DNA of 64,000 nt from NCBI RefSeq assembly GCF_018130825.1, contig NZ_JAFCJS010000003.1, positions 891,001 to 955,000 of the forward strand. The letters run 5' to 3'. Below are positions 52,321 to 61,373 of this stretch, piece by piece. This stretch comes from Bradyrhizobium liaoningense. GTDB taxonomy: Bacteria; Pseudomonadota; Alphaproteobacteria; Rhizobiales; Xanthobacteraceae. The number at the start of each line of letters is the position of its first letter. Position 1 is the stretch's first letter. The notes beneath the pieces were generated by a model that was not told the origin of the DNA, ran no database searches, and saw only the letters and a list, made by a program, of their open reading frames with translations. A program made the translations under genes and the position numbers.

Positions 52321-53028
52321 ATGGCCGCCAAGACCCGCCAAAAACCCGATGCGCCAGACGCGAGCGATCGCGTCAGCCGTATCAGGGAGGGCGTGACAGC
52401 TGCGATCCTCGAGCATCGTCTGCTGCCGGGCACCAAGCTCGGCGAGGACGAGATCGGCGAGATCTATGGTGCGAGCCGTACGCTGGTGCGTACCGCGCTG
52501 CAGCAGCTCGCGCATGAGGGCATCGTCAATATCGAGAAGAATCGCGGCGCCTTCGTCGCGCGCCCGACGCCCGCCGATGCTCGCGAGGTGTTCGAGGCGC
52601 GCCGCCTGATCGAGCCCACCATCGTCGACCATGCGATCGACGCGGTCTCACCGACCTGGCTCGATCGCCTCGGCCAGCATCTTGCCGAGGAGCGCGAAGC
52701 GGAATTGCGCGGCGACGCGCGCGCCTCGGTCCGGCTCTCCGGCGAGTTTCATCGGCTCGTTGCCGAGATGAGCGGCCACAGCATCTATCTCGGTTTCCTC
52801 AAGGAGCTGATTGCGCGCTCCTCTCTCATCATCCTGCTCTATCGCCGCCACGACACGCCGGCCTGCGGCACCGACCACCACGCCGGCATCGTCACCGCGA
52901 TCCGCAAGCGCGACAGAGAGGTCGCCCGTGCGCAGATGCTGTCGCATCTGAACGAGATCGAGGCTGAGCTGTTCCTGAAGGACCCCGCCGCCGACGAGTT
53001 GCGGCTGGCGGACGTGCTGGGCGCCTGA
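52321..53028 (+). CDS. GntR family transcriptional regulator (FCD domain)
   Basis: 235 residues. Winged helix VSRIREGVTAAILEHRLLPGTKLGEDEIGEIYGASRTLVRTALQQLAHEGIVNIEKNRGAFVA, then the all-helical FCD domain with the metal-site pattern LSGEFHRLVAEMSGH and TDHHAGIVTAI. It diverges from the polyamine-type ABC operon and likely controls it. Its start is placed at the ATG at 52321. Confidence 0.92.
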   Translation: MAAKTRQKPDAPDASDRVSRIREGVTAAILEHRLLPGTKLGEDEIGEIYGASRTLVRTALQQLAHEGIVNIEKNRGAFVARPTPADAREVFEARRLIEPTIVDHAIDAVSPTWLDRLGQHLAEEREAELRGDARASVRLSGEFHRLVAEMSGHSIYLGFLKELIARSSLIILLYRRHDTPACGTDHHAGIVTAIRKRDREVARAQMLSHLNEIEAELFLKDPAADELRLADVLGA

Positions 53029-53245
53029 GCGCCCGCGGCCTGACGTCACGGCGACCTCCTTGATTTCATTTGCTTTGATACAATTGCCGTCGGACGAGCC
53101 GATCCCTCATCAAGGGAGATGGCAGAGCTGCATATTGCCGCCATGGTTGTAAGTTGACGGGAGCTAAACGTCGGCGTCAACTGGGGCCCGACGTTGCGTG
53201 CCTGCCATCACCCCTCGCGTAGCCTGAACCGTACGGAAGGCTGAT

Positions 53246-54598
53246 ATGTCGGGTTTGAGGATGTCGGCCAAAGTCTTCGCGGTCGCTGCATTGCTTGGCG
53301 GCATTGCAATGGTGCTCGCAAGCCTGTCATCCGCGCGGGCCCAGGAGGCCGCGGTCCTGTTCCGCAATGTGCGGATCTTCGACGGCAAGGGCAGCGCGCT
53401 CTCGGCGCCATCCAGCGTCCTCGTCAGAAACGGCGTCATCGAGAAGATTTCAACGGCAGACGTCACGGCCACCGCCGAGGTTATCGACGGCGGCGGGCGC
53501 GTGCTGATGCCGGGGCTGATCGATGCGCATTGGCACGCGATGCTGGTCCGTCCTACGCCGGCCGCAGCTCTTGGCGACGTCGGCTACAACAATCTGCTCG
53601 CCGGCAGTGAGGCGACGGCGACGCTGATGCGCGGCTTCACCACGGTGCGGGACATGGGCGGGCCCAGTTTCGGCCTCAAGCGGGCCATTGACGAGGACCT
53701 CGTCGCCGGTCCGCGCATCTATCCCTCCGGTGCCATCATCACCATCACCAGCGGCCATGGCGACTTCCGGCAGCTCACCGATCTGCCGCGAACGATCGGC
53801 GGCATGCTCAGCCGCATGGAACTGGTCGGAGGCAGCATGGTCGCCGACAGTCCGGACGAGGTGCGCGTTCGCGCGCGCGAGCAGCTCATGCAGGGTGCCT
53901 CGCAGGTCAAGCTCACGGCGGGCGGCGGCGTCGCCTCGCCCTTCAGCCCGCTCGATGTCTCCACCTTCACCGAGCCCGAGCTGCGCGCGGCAGTCGAAGC
54001 CGCCGACAATTGGGGGACTTACGTTGTCACGCACGCCTATACGCCGGTGGCAATCCAGCGGTCGATCGCGGCCGGTGTGAGGTGCATCGAGCATGGCCAC
54101 CTCATGGACGAGGCGAGTGCGAAGCTGATCGCGGAGAAGGGCGTCTGGCTCAGCACACAGCCGTTCCTCGATCTCTCAGGTGCCGCTGCTCTGGGACCGT
54201 CGGAGCAGGACAAGATGCGGCAGGTGGTTGCCGGTACGGATCGCGTCTACGCGCTGGCGAAGAAGTACAAGATCAAGACTGCGTTCGGAACCGACGTGCT
54301 GTTCTCGAAGGCGCTGGCGGACAGGCAAGGCTCGATGCTGGCCGCGCTGACGCGCTGGTACACGCCGGCCGAAGCGCTGGCGATGGCAACGTCGGCGAAT
54401 GCCGAGTTGCTGAGCCTGTCGGGCCTGCGCAATCCCTATCCCGGCAAGCTCGGCGTGGTGGAGGAGGGCGCGCTGGCCGATCTCTTGCTCGTCGACGGTA
54501 ATCCGCTTGAGAACATCGCCCTCGTCGAAGATCCCGCGAAGAATTTCGTCGTGATCATGAAGGCCGGCAAGATCTACAAGAACAGGTTCGCGCGCTGA
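53246..54598 (+). CDS. Exported metal-dependent amidohydrolase family protein
   Basis: 450 residues with a signal peptide (about 1-32, FAVAALLGGIAMVLASLSSARA). The TIM-barrel amidohydrolase pattern is complete: LMPGLIDAHWHAM (HxH), QVKLTAGGG (carbamylated Lys), YVVTHAYTP, IEHGHLM and AFGTDVLFS (Asp). This is the imidazolonepropionase-like/Xaa-Pro dipeptidase subgroup, which hydrolyses peptides or cyclic amides in the periplasm. Standing alone, it may process a peptide or lactone from outside. Confidence 0.9.
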   Translation: MSGLRMSAKVFAVAALLGGIAMVLASLSSARAQEAAVLFRNVRIFDGKGSALSAPSSVLVRNGVIEKISTADVTATAEVIDGGGRVLMPGLIDAHWHAMLVRPTPAAALGDVGYNNLLAGSEATATLMRGFTTVRDMGGPSFGLKRAIDEDLVAGPRIYPSGAIITITSGHGDFRQLTDLPRTIGGMLSRMELVGGSMVADSPDEVRVRAREQLMQGASQVKLTAGGGVASPFSPLDVSTFTEPELRAAVEAADNWGTYVVTHAYTPVAIQRSIAAGVRCIEHGHLMDEASAKLIAEKGVWLSTQPFLDLSGAAALGPSEQDKMRQVVAGTDRVYALAKKYKIKTAFGTDVLFSKALADRQGSMLAALTRWYTPAEALAMATSANAELLSLSGLRNPYPGKLGVVEEGALADLLLVDGNPLENIALVEDPAKNFVVIMKAGKIYKNRFAR

Positions 54599-54633
54599 CG
54601 CGCATTGGTCCGATCTGCGAAATTGGACCGCTT

Positions 54634-54807
54634 CTAGTCCCGATCGTCGGGAACCAGCCCTTTGCGCAGCGTATCCTTTGCGATTTCCTGGACGGTGGAA
54701 GACCGCGCAGGGCTTGTCGCAACAGGGCTTGTCACAATCCCGGGGCCGTCATCGGCGGCGTGACTTCTAAGCGTCTCCAGAACCAGAAAGAATTTCTCGG
54801 CTAGCAT
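54634..54807 (-). CDS. Small hypothetical protein (57 aa)
   Basis: Starts MLAEKFFLVLETLRSHAAD and ends EIAKDTLRKGLVPDDRD. Length 57 codons, with a GAGA-type weak ribosome site. The MLAExFFLVLETL start is a recurring form in small Bradyrhizobium proteins. Function unknown. It converges with the amidohydrolase gene. Confidence 0.55.
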   Translation of the reverse strand: MLAEKFFLVLETLRSHAADDGPGIVTSPVATSPARSSTVQEIAKDTLRKGLVPDDRD

Positions 54808-55027
54808 GAGTCAATCTCGCTGACGCGTTCATCTCGCTTTCGAGAGCCGAAAGATTCGCTATCAATTCGATCACTCACTACGCGTCGCGGCAATTTAATT
54901 CGTCGCGCTCGGCGAATTATGACAATCCTCGTCGATATCTGCCGTGCGGCATGTGCATGTGGATCATGATGGGCCGCGACGTAACGTGACTATTCCTCGC
55001 GAGCCGCACCGGTTATATGCTGGCGCT

Positions 55028-55065
55028 CTGTCATAGAACTGTCATGTCACCGGAAATGTTAAAAT
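55028..55065 (+). promoter_or_regulatory. Pho box and -10 element of the CYTH-CHAD gene
   Basis: CTGTCAT (55028-55034), AGAA, CTGTCAT (55039-55045) is an exact consensus Pho box. A TAAAAT at 55060-55065 follows 14 bp later, the right place for the -10 hexamer of a PhoB-activated promoter, predicting a transcript start at about 55072. It lies 26 bp before the chosen start codon. Confidence 0.8.
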
Positions 55066-55091
55066 CAGACGCTACGCCGGCTCGCAAAACC

Positions 55092-56819
55092 ATGAGCGTG
55101 CCGGACGGGAATCCTGTCCCAAAGGACGGTAAGCGAACGCAAGTCATCGCTGGCTTCCTCAGGCAACGTGACGCAGCCGAGTCCGGCGCGGAACCTGCGA
55201 TTGTCGAGGGCGCTGTGATTGATCAGACGCCATCGCAAGACGCAACGCCTGCACCGGAGCCGACCCAGTCGAACGTTGCGGCGCGTCCGGCCGGCGAAAT
55301 CGAGCTCAAGCTTCTCGTCGATGCCGATCGCATGGCGCATTTCAGCGCTGCGCCCGTCATCGCGGCGAACGCACGCAACAAGGGCGCGCGCAAACGTCTC
55401 AAGTCCGTCTATTACGACACGCCCGAGTGGGGACTTCGGCGCGCCGGGCTGAGCTTGCGCATACGCCAGAGCGGCGCGCGCTTCGTCCAGACCGTGAAGA
55501 CCGATGCCGCCGACGATCCGCTGCGACGCGGCGAATGGGAGGCGAGCGTGCCATCGCTTGCGCCCGATCCCGCTCTGGCGATGCCCTTCATTCCGGAGAA
55601 GCTTCGCGAGCAGCTCGAAACGCAGCCGCTCGAAGCGGTCTTCACGGCCGATATCCATCGGCACACGCGCATCGTCGAGCTGCCATCCGGCACGATCGAG
55701 ATCGCCTTCGACCAGGGCGAGCTGACGGCCGGCGACCGGTCGCTGCCGGTGAGCGAGATTGAACTGGAGCTCAAGAGCGGCAGCGCGAGCGCGATCTACG
55801 AGATCGCGCTGCGGCTTGCGGAGCATGGCGCGGTGAAGCCGTCGATCCGCAGCAAGTCCGCGTGCGGCTTCGACCTTGCCGCCGACAAGGCGCCGTCGGC
55901 GCGCCGGCCGGGCAAGCTTCGGCTCGATCCCTCCGTCACGCTCGACGAGGCCTTCGCGACGATCCTGCGTTCCTGCTTCCTCCATCTGTTGCAATCGCTG
56001 CCGGCGGCGGAAGACGGCCGCAATCCCGAAGGCGTGCATCAGCTGCGCGTCTCGCTGCGCCGGCTGCGATCGGCGCTCGACCTGATGCGATCGGCCGGCG
56101 CGCTCAGCAATCTCGACGCGCTGCGGTCGGAAGCCAAATGGCTGGCGCAAGGACTGTCCGCCGCGCGCGACTGGGACGTGTTCCAGCTCGACACCTTGCC
56201 GGCGATCGCAAAGGCCTGTCCTTCGGTCGCGGGCTTCGATGCGCTCGGGCGGGTCGCAGCGCAGCGTCAGTCGGAGGCCTATCGCAAGGCGCACCTTGCG
56301 CTCGATGATCGCCGCTGCGCCGTCTTCCTGATCGGTCTCGGCGGCTGGATCGAGACGCGCGGCTGGCGCAACGACGTCGCGCCCGAAGATCTCGGCCGGC
56401 TCGCCGAGCCCGCGGTCAGTTTCGCCCAGCACGTCCTGTCGGAGCAGCACGCCAAGCTGCTCAAGCGCGGCCGCCGCTTCAAGTCGCTCGGGGTCGACGA
56501 GGTGCATCGGGTGCGGCTCGCGGCCAAGCGTCTGCGCTATCTCGGCGAGTTTCTGTTGCCGCTGTTCTCCGATCGCAAGTCCGCGCGAAAATTCGCCCGC
56601 AGGCTCGCCGGCCTGCAGGAGGAGCTCGGCGCCTTCAACGACATGGCGGTGACGGCCTCATTGCTCGACGGGCTCGGCGCCGAAGATCGCGACAGTGCCA
56701 TCGCCGCGGCCGCGATCGCCGGCTGGCAGGCGCGTGCATCGATCGGCGTGCAGCAGTCCTTGCAGGACAGCTGGCGGGATTTCACCGCCGCGCGCGTGCC
56801 CTGGTCGTCGCACGGCTGA
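55092..56819 (+). CDS. CYTH and CHAD domain-containing protein
   Basis: 575 residues. After a low-complexity leader comes a CYTH (triphosphate tunnel) domain starting at EIELKLLVD (ExExK motif, about 70) with KSVYYDTPEWGLRRAGLSLRIRQ. A CHAD helical domain follows, at about 290-575, with the conserved His and basic residues (HQLRVSLRRLRSAL, VHRVRLAAKRLRYLGEF). CHAD proteins bind polyphosphate and CYTH domains handle inorganic triphosphate, so a polyphosphate or tripolyphosphate role is likely. The upstream frame opens at 55017, but the Pho box and -10 overlap it, so the ATG at 55092 is used. Confidence 0.88.
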   Translation: MSVPDGNPVPKDGKRTQVIAGFLRQRDAAESGAEPAIVEGAVIDQTPSQDATPAPEPTQSNVAARPAGEIELKLLVDADRMAHFSAAPVIAANARNKGARKRLKSVYYDTPEWGLRRAGLSLRIRQSGARFVQTVKTDAADDPLRRGEWEASVPSLAPDPALAMPFIPEKLREQLETQPLEAVFTADIHRHTRIVELPSGTIEIAFDQGELTAGDRSLPVSEIELELKSGSASAIYEIALRLAEHGAVKPSIRSKSACGFDLAADKAPSARRPGKLRLDPSVTLDEAFATILRSCFLHLLQSLPAAEDGRNPEGVHQLRVSLRRLRSALDLMRSAGALSNLDALRSEAKWLAQGLSAARDWDVFQLDTLPAIAKACPSVAGFDALGRVAAQRQSEAYRKAHLALDDRRCAVFLIGLGGWIETRGWRNDVAPEDLGRLAEPAVSFAQHVLSEQHAKLLKRGRRFKSLGVDEVHRVRLAAKRLRYLGEFLLPLFSDRKSARKFARRLAGLQEELGAFNDMAVTASLLDGLGAEDRDSAIAAAAIAGWQARASIGVQQSLQDSWRDFTAARVPWSSHG

Positions 56820-56840
56820 TCGCGTGCCCTCAAAAAAGTT

Positions 56841-56870
56841 GCGGCCAGCCATTGGGGGATGGCTGGCCGC
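56841..56870. terminator. Bidirectional hairpin terminator
   Basis: A perfect 12-bp stem GCGGCCAGCCAT / ATGGCTGGCCGC closes over a 6-base loop. On the minus strand it is followed by AACTTTTTTG, giving an intrinsic terminator for the protease-like gene at 56938. It also lies 22 bp after the CYTH-CHAD stop. Confidence 0.75.
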
Positions 56871-56937
56871 GCGCGAACCGGTCTGGGACGGGGAGGGGTG
56901 GGGATGTGACCGGGTCGCGTAACTCGTTGTCTCGTTC

Positions 56938-57564
56938 CTACTGATCCTTCGCGCTGGCGGTGGAGACCGCCGGCCTGGTATCGCCGAGCGAGACCCAGAC
57001 GTTGGGATCGCTCTGCGACTGGCGCTTGACGAAGCGGTAGCCGGTCTCCGTCCAGGCAACGACGTTCTCGTTCTGATTGTCGAGAACGAACTCGCCCTTG
57101 TCGGTCTTCACCGTCAGCACCGCGTGCCCTTCGCCCTTCTTGTCGCGCACGACGGTGATGAGCAGGGCCTCGCGGGGCCAGCCGGCATCCATCAGCATCT
57201 TGCGCTTCAACAGCACATAATCTTCACAGTCGCCGTAACCGTCCGACGGCAGCGACCACTTCTCGATCACGCCCCAGTGCTCCTGGTCGGTCAAAGGCTT
57301 GACGGTCTCGTTGACCCAGCGATTGACCTTGACGAGGTCGCGCCACGCGGTCTGCGACATCACGATGTCGCGCGGCTGCGTCGGCCCGCCCTGGCACTGC
57401 GCGGCATTGTCCGCACAGAACTCGACCCAGCCGATCGGCGCACGCGTGGTGTCGCCGAGGCTCGCGTAGAGCAGACGGCCTTCGCCGGCCTGCACTGTCG
57501 CGCTGATCCCGAAGAGCATGGCGGCGATCGCCAAACCCTTCCCCTGTCCCCTGAAATCAAACAT
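56938..57564 (-). CDS. BTLCP family transglutaminase-like cysteine proteinase
   Basis: 208 residues with a signal peptide (about 1-28, GLAIAAMLFGISATVQAGEG). The catalytic triad is visible: SDGYGDCEDYVLLKRKMLMDAG (Cys), GEGHAVLTVKTDKG (His) and FVLDNQNENVV (Asp). This is the bacterial transglutaminase-like (DUF920, LapG-related) type, which acts in the periplasm and may cleave an adhesin or other surface protein. The ATG at 57564 follows a GGGGG stretch. No LapD partner is next to it. Confidence 0.9.
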   Translation of the reverse strand: MFDFRGQGKGLAIAAMLFGISATVQAGEGRLLYASLGDTTRAPIGWVEFCADNAAQCQGGPTQPRDIVMSQTAWRDLVKVNRWVNETVKPLTDQEHWGVIEKWSLPSDGYGDCEDYVLLKRKMLMDAGWPREALLITVVRDKKGEGHAVLTVKTDKGEFVLDNQNENVVAWTETGYRFVKRQSQSDPNVWVSLGDTRPAVSTASAKDQ

Positions 57565-57894
57565 TGCGGCCCCCGTTTCTTGTTGGGACCACATTTCGCA
57601 CGGAGCTTTTGAGTTGCCGCTAAGTCGACCAAGTCAAGTCGAGACGAATGCAAGTAAAACGCGCGGCGAATTCGATCTATACTTGAATAGAATTCGCGTA
57701 AAATTTGAGATTACTGCAATTGATTCAAACTTTATCGATTAACCCGGAAACGCTGGCGGAACCGCCGTTTCGGCGCGCAGGCGGCCTCGCGTTAACCCGC
57801 GCCAGGGCGGTCACAACGCATGAAAAAGGCGGCGTCCGGGTCGCGGAGGCCGCCTTCAGGGCTGGAAAACCAGTGGTTTTGGCGGGCTTTCGCT
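57565..57894. other. AT-rich spacer between the cysteine protease and PilZ genes
   Basis: No gene seen. It holds a GCGAATTC (57666-57673) / GAATTCGC (57690-57697) perfect inverted repeat in a local AT-rich patch, possibly an operator for the minus-strand protease gene, 100 bp upstream of its start, and the terminator of the PilZ gene. Confidence 0.5.
57822..57856 (-). terminator. Intrinsic terminator of the PilZ gene
   Basis: On the minus strand AAGGCGGC and GCCGCCTT form an 8-bp stem around 15 bases and are followed by TTTC. The element starts 39 bp after the PilZ stop. Confidence 0.65.
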
Positions 57895-58506
57895 TTACCG
57901 CGCGGTAACGCTCTCTTCGAGAGTCTCCGCCGGCTGCTCGTGCATGAACTCCAGCGCGAAGCCGTCTTCGAGGTTTCGGACCACGCGGCCCTGGACTCGG
58001 CCGAGCAGCACGACCGACTTCAGCGGCGGCCGGTTCTCGGCGGCGATGGCGGCGCCCGACAGCGAGAGGTCGATGATGCGGCAGGTCATCTTGGTGCCGT
58101 CCTCGAGCGTCAGCACCGCGATCGGGTTGCGCGGCACGATACGGTCATGGCGGCGATCCTCCGGCAGATTGAGGATGTCGCGGTTGGCGAGCCAGGTGAG
58201 CTGTGCCGCGAGCTTGTCGCGTTTCCTGGGCGTCGCCCCGATCGTCATGGCAAAGCCATTGTCGATGATGCGGGTGATCTTGCCCTCGACGCGGCCGATA
58301 TGGTCGAGATAGGCGACCACGCGGTCGCCGACATTGCCGATGCCGGGGGCGAGCAGAGCGAGGCCGCCCGGCGACATGTTGATCACCTGGCAGGGGAATT
58401 CACGGCGGTCCGGCAGCATGTAGCGGCCGAGCAGGTGCACCTTGACCCGCTGGAAACGCCGACGTTCCTCGGCGGCCGGAAGAAATTTTTTGTTCGCCAA
58501 CGCCAT
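57895..58506 (-). CDS. PilZ domain-containing protein with two PilZ modules
   Basis: 203 residues. Two c-di-GMP-type modules are visible: ERRRFQRVKVHLLGRYMLPDRREFPCQVINMSPGGLALLAP and EDRRHDRIVPRNPIAVLTLEDGTKMTCRIIDLSLSGAAIAA. Each has an arginine-rich RxxxR entry and a D/NxSxxG box, so both look competent to bind c-di-GMP. It is a likely effector for motility or exopolysaccharide. A GTG at 58515 could start it three codons earlier. No neighbours point to a specific target. Confidence 0.9.
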   Translation of the reverse strand: MALANKKFLPAAEERRRFQRVKVHLLGRYMLPDRREFPCQVINMSPGGLALLAPGIGNVGDRVVAYLDHIGRVEGKITRIIDNGFAMTIGATPRKRDKLAAQLTWLANRDILNLPEDRRHDRIVPRNPIAVLTLEDGTKMTCRIIDLSLSGAAIAAENRPPLKSVVLLGRVQGRVVRNLEDGFALEFMHEQPAETLEESVTAR

Positions 58507-58574
58507 TTTCAACACCCGACCCCCGCCCGGGCGGAGTCCGGGACGACCCTAAGGTGCATAGGGTTAATGCCGCG

Positions 58575-59741
58575 TTAGGATCGGGCGCGCTGGTTACGGA
58601 CAGACACAATGCGTTCGAACAGCCACATCAGGGGCGGGCAGGCCAGCACGGCAACCGCGCCGAGGTCGAGCGCGACCGCCGCGGTCCCGGCCGATTTGGC
58701 GAGCCGCCCGGCCAGCGCCGGCCCCAGCATCATCGCGGCATAGAACAGCGTGTAGAATACGCCCATCCCGACCGCTCGCGTTTCCGGGGCGAGCACGCGG
58801 GCGGCAAGGCTCATGATCGGGCCGGCCGGATGGCCGCCGATCAGGCCGATCAGGACCAGGATCGTGATCACCCAGTCCGATCGCGGCAGCCAGGCCAGCA
58901 GCAGGGCCACCAGGAGGCTGGCCGCGATCACCAATATAAAGGGTCGCTTGAAGCGATCGGCGAGAAAGCCGCCTGCCGGAACCGAGATCACCGACAGCCA
59001 CATCACGACGCTGATCGCCGAGCCTGCCGCGGCGATGCTCCAGCCGCGCTCGGCCAATAGCGTCGGGCCGAACGAGAAGATCATGGCGAAGCCGACATTA
59101 TAAAGGCCCCAGATCACGCCGGCGACGATCACCGCCAGCAGGGCGAGGGGATCGAGCCGGCCCGAGCCGGCCGCGCCGACGCTGGCTCCCGGCGGCGGCT
59201 GGTAGAACGTGATCAGCACAATGCCGATCGCAGTCAGTGCGCCCACGGACAGGAACACGGCGCCCGCGCCGTAGGCGGTGCCGATCGCCGGCAGCACCAG
59301 CAGCGAGATCGCAACGCCGGCCGGCCAGGAATTGACGAAGATCGCCATCGCGGTCGCGATCTCCTTCCCCGCGAACCAGTCGGCGGCCATCTTGGTGAGC
59401 TGCACCGTCAGCAGCACGCCGCCGGCGCCGGACGCGAGCCGGCCCGCCATCTGCCAGCCCCAGACGTCGGTGACGGCCATGACGAGGCTGCCCGCCGTCA
59501 TCAGCAGCAGCGCGGCGATGGTCGTCGGCTTGTCGCCGAGGGTACGGCCGATCGCGCCGCCCGGCAGCGCCAGCACGACGCCCGGCGTGAAATAGAGCCC
59601 GATCAGGATGCCGATATCGGCGAGCCCGACGCCGAAGGTCTGCTGCAGCAGCGGCGCGACCGCCGCAACGCTCTGGAACTGAAACGCAATGGTGAGGCGC
59701 ACGACGAACAGGATCGCAAGAATGCCCCAGCGATTGCGCAA
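58575..59741 (-). CDS. MFS transporter (CynX/NimT-like)
   Basis: 388 residues, 12 helices. The pattern LLQQTFGVGLADIGILIGLYFTPGVVLALPGGAIGRTLGDKPTT (motif A) and GGVLLTVQLTKMAADWFAGKEIATAMAIFVNSWPAGVAIS marks this subfamily. It would export or import a small anion or drug. It is followed on the same strand by a second MFS gene, though 53 bp separate them and they are not close relatives. Confidence 0.9.
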   Translation of the reverse strand: MRNRWGILAILFVVRLTIAFQFQSVAAVAPLLQQTFGVGLADIGILIGLYFTPGVVLALPGGAIGRTLGDKPTTIAALLLMTAGSLVMAVTDVWGWQMAGRLASGAGGVLLTVQLTKMAADWFAGKEIATAMAIFVNSWPAGVAISLLVLPAIGTAYGAGAVFLSVGALTAIGIVLITFYQPPPGASVGAAGSGRLDPLALLAVIVAGVIWGLYNVGFAMIFSFGPTLLAERGWSIAAAGSAISVVMWLSVISVPAGGFLADRFKRPFILVIAASLLVALLLAWLPRSDWVITILVLIGLIGGHPAGPIMSLAARVLAPETRAVGMGVFYTLFYAAMMLGPALAGRLAKSAGTAAVALDLGAVAVLACPPLMWLFERIVSVRNQRARS

Positions 59742-59794
59742 TGCCTCAACTCCCCCAGGCGCTCAATCGAGGGTGCGGTGGGGAGGGACCAGAG

Positions 59795-61042
59795 TCAACC
59801 GGCCGCCTTCCTCGTCGCGCGCCCATAGAGCAGGCACAGCAGCGCCAGCAGCACCGCGGCCGACAGCCCGAGCGACCAGTGGATGCCGATCGCCGCGCCG
59901 AACACGCCGACCGTGATACCGCTGAACGCCCGCATGCCGAGGCCGGCCATGTTGTAGAGACCGACGACGCGGCCGCGGATGTCATGCGGTGCGTTCAGCT
60001 GCACCAGGGCCTGCGCCATGGTGTTGAACGACAGCTCGAAGAAGCCCGCGAAGAACAGCAGCACGATCGCGACCGGATAGATCCGCATTGCGGCGAAGCC
60101 GAGCAGTGCAACGCTCCAGAGCATCGCGAGCATGATCGCGGTGCGCGGCGTGCCTTTCAGCCGCCCCCAGGATTCCAGCGCGATGCCGGCGAGCAGCGCG
60201 CCGGCGGCATCCGCCGCGAGCAGCACGCTGTAGGAGACGCCGGGATCGCCATGGCCGAGATCGCCGGCAAAGCCCGGCATCTGGGCGTGATAGGCGTTGC
60301 CGATCATGAAGGAGGTGAGGCCGGCGAGCCACGTCATCGCCGTCAGCACCGGCTGCGTGCCGATGGCGCGGATGGTGAGCACGATGTCGGCAAGGCCGCG
60401 CACGGCGAAGCGTCGCGCAGCCAGGCTCTTGTCCCGCACCGGCGCCCAGAACAGCCAGAGCAGCATCGGCAGATAGAACAGCGTGTTGAAGATGATGCCG
60501 TGCGAGGGGCCGAGCGTCAGCATGATGACGCCGCCCACTGCAGGTCCGACCAGAATGCCCAGATAGCGGGCCATCGCGTTCAGCCGCACCGCGCTCGGAA
60601 GGTCCGCGGGGCCGACGAGGTCGTAGAGCAGCAGCTGGTTCGGCGTCTGCCACAGCACGCCGGCGCAGCCATGGATCACCAGCAGCAGCATCGCGTGCCA
60701 CATCTGGATGGTGTCGGTGAGGAAGAAGAAGCCCCATCCGGCGGAAGCGACGATGAACAGCAGCATGCCGCACTGGATGATCCGGCGCGGATCGAACCGG
60801 TCGGCGAGCCCGCCGACGGCGACCGAGAACAGCAGGAACGGCAGCCAGTGCGACAGCACGGCAAACCCGCCCAGCGTCGGCGAATGGAATTTCTGGAACA
60901 CCACCCAATAGCTGATCACATGCTCGATATTGTCCGCCATCATCGCCAGCACGTAGGCCGTGAACTGGAGACGATACGGCACGGACCTCATCGCCGCGAA
61001 CGAGCCGGACGCGACCATGGGATTTTGGGGAAGGGGGTTCAA
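59795..61042 (-). CDS. MFS transporter (enterobactin exporter EntS-like)
   Basis: 415 residues, 12 helices with FQFTAYVLAMMADNIEHVISYWVVFQKF... and a central VGLYNMAGLGMRAFSGITVGVFGAAIGIHWSLGLSAAVLL tail. The TTG at 61042 has an AGGTG ribosome site and is chosen; the ATG at 61018 is an alternative. The order of helices and the PNQLLLYDLVGPADLPSAVRLNAMARYLG segment match the EntS/MdtG-type group. Substrate unknown. Confidence 0.88.
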   Translation of the reverse strand: MNPLPQNPMVASGSFAAMRSVPYRLQFTAYVLAMMADNIEHVISYWVVFQKFHSPTLGGFAVLSHWLPFLLFSVAVGGLADRFDPRRIIQCGMLLFIVASAGWGFFFLTDTIQMWHAMLLLVIHGCAGVLWQTPNQLLLYDLVGPADLPSAVRLNAMARYLGILVGPAVGGVIMLTLGPSHGIIFNTLFYLPMLLWLFWAPVRDKSLAARRFAVRGLADIVLTIRAIGTQPVLTAMTWLAGLTSFMIGNAYHAQMPGFAGDLGHGDPGVSYSVLLAADAAGALLAGIALESWGRLKGTPRTAIMLAMLWSVALLGFAAMRIYPVAIVLLFFAGFFELSFNTMAQALVQLNAPHDIRGRVVGLYNMAGLGMRAFSGITVGVFGAAIGIHWSLGLSAAVLLALLCLLYGRATRKAAG

Positions 61043-61148
61043 GCGGGCACCTGGAAAGGACTCTTGGGGAGTTACACGTTCGCTGGCCCGTGCTCAAGAC
61101 ACTTGGGTGTGCTTGGACACCAGCCATGCAGTGCTGCCACAAGCTCCA

Positions 61149-61272
61149 CCGTCATCCTGAGGTGCGCGCTCTTGCGCGCCTCGAAGGATGGGCCGCAAGC
61201 GCCGTTGCCCATCCTTCGAGGCTCCCCTTGCGATGCTAAGCATCGCAAGGGGAGCACCTCAGGATGACGGCG
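61149..61272. repeat. Dispersed palindromic repeat, family 1 (copy 2)
   Basis: Terminal arms CCGTCATCCTGAGGTGC (61150-61166) and GCACCTCAGGATGACGG (61255-61271) are perfectly inverted. Inside are CCTCGAAGGATGGG / CCCATCCTTCGAGG and a GCTCCCCTTGCGATGC hairpin. The family-1 copy near 19.5 kb has the same parts. It fills the 331-bp spacer after the MFS gene together with the next element; no gene was seen there. Confidence 0.85.
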
Positions 61273-61294
61273 GTGGTTGTCGCAGGCAGGTTAC

Positions 61295-61365
61295 GTAGCC
61301 CGGATGAGCGCTAGCGATATCCGGGACAGTGTTCCCGCATGTCGCTTCGCTCATGCGGGCTACGA
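61295..61365 (+). repeat. REP-like element, family 2 (copy 1)
   Basis: Begins CGTAGCCCGGATGAGCG and ends CATGCGGGCTACG, with TATCCGGGAC and TTCCCGCATGTCGC inside. The arms CGTAGCCCG / CGGGCTACG pair. It ends 9 bp before the GNAT gene stop. Confidence 0.8.
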
Positions 61366-61373
61366 ACCTGCTC

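Noticed and set aside
59741..61267. A 508-codon plus-strand frame opposite the second MFS gene
   Set aside because: Gln/His/Arg-rich antisense translation; it runs into a palindromic repeat.
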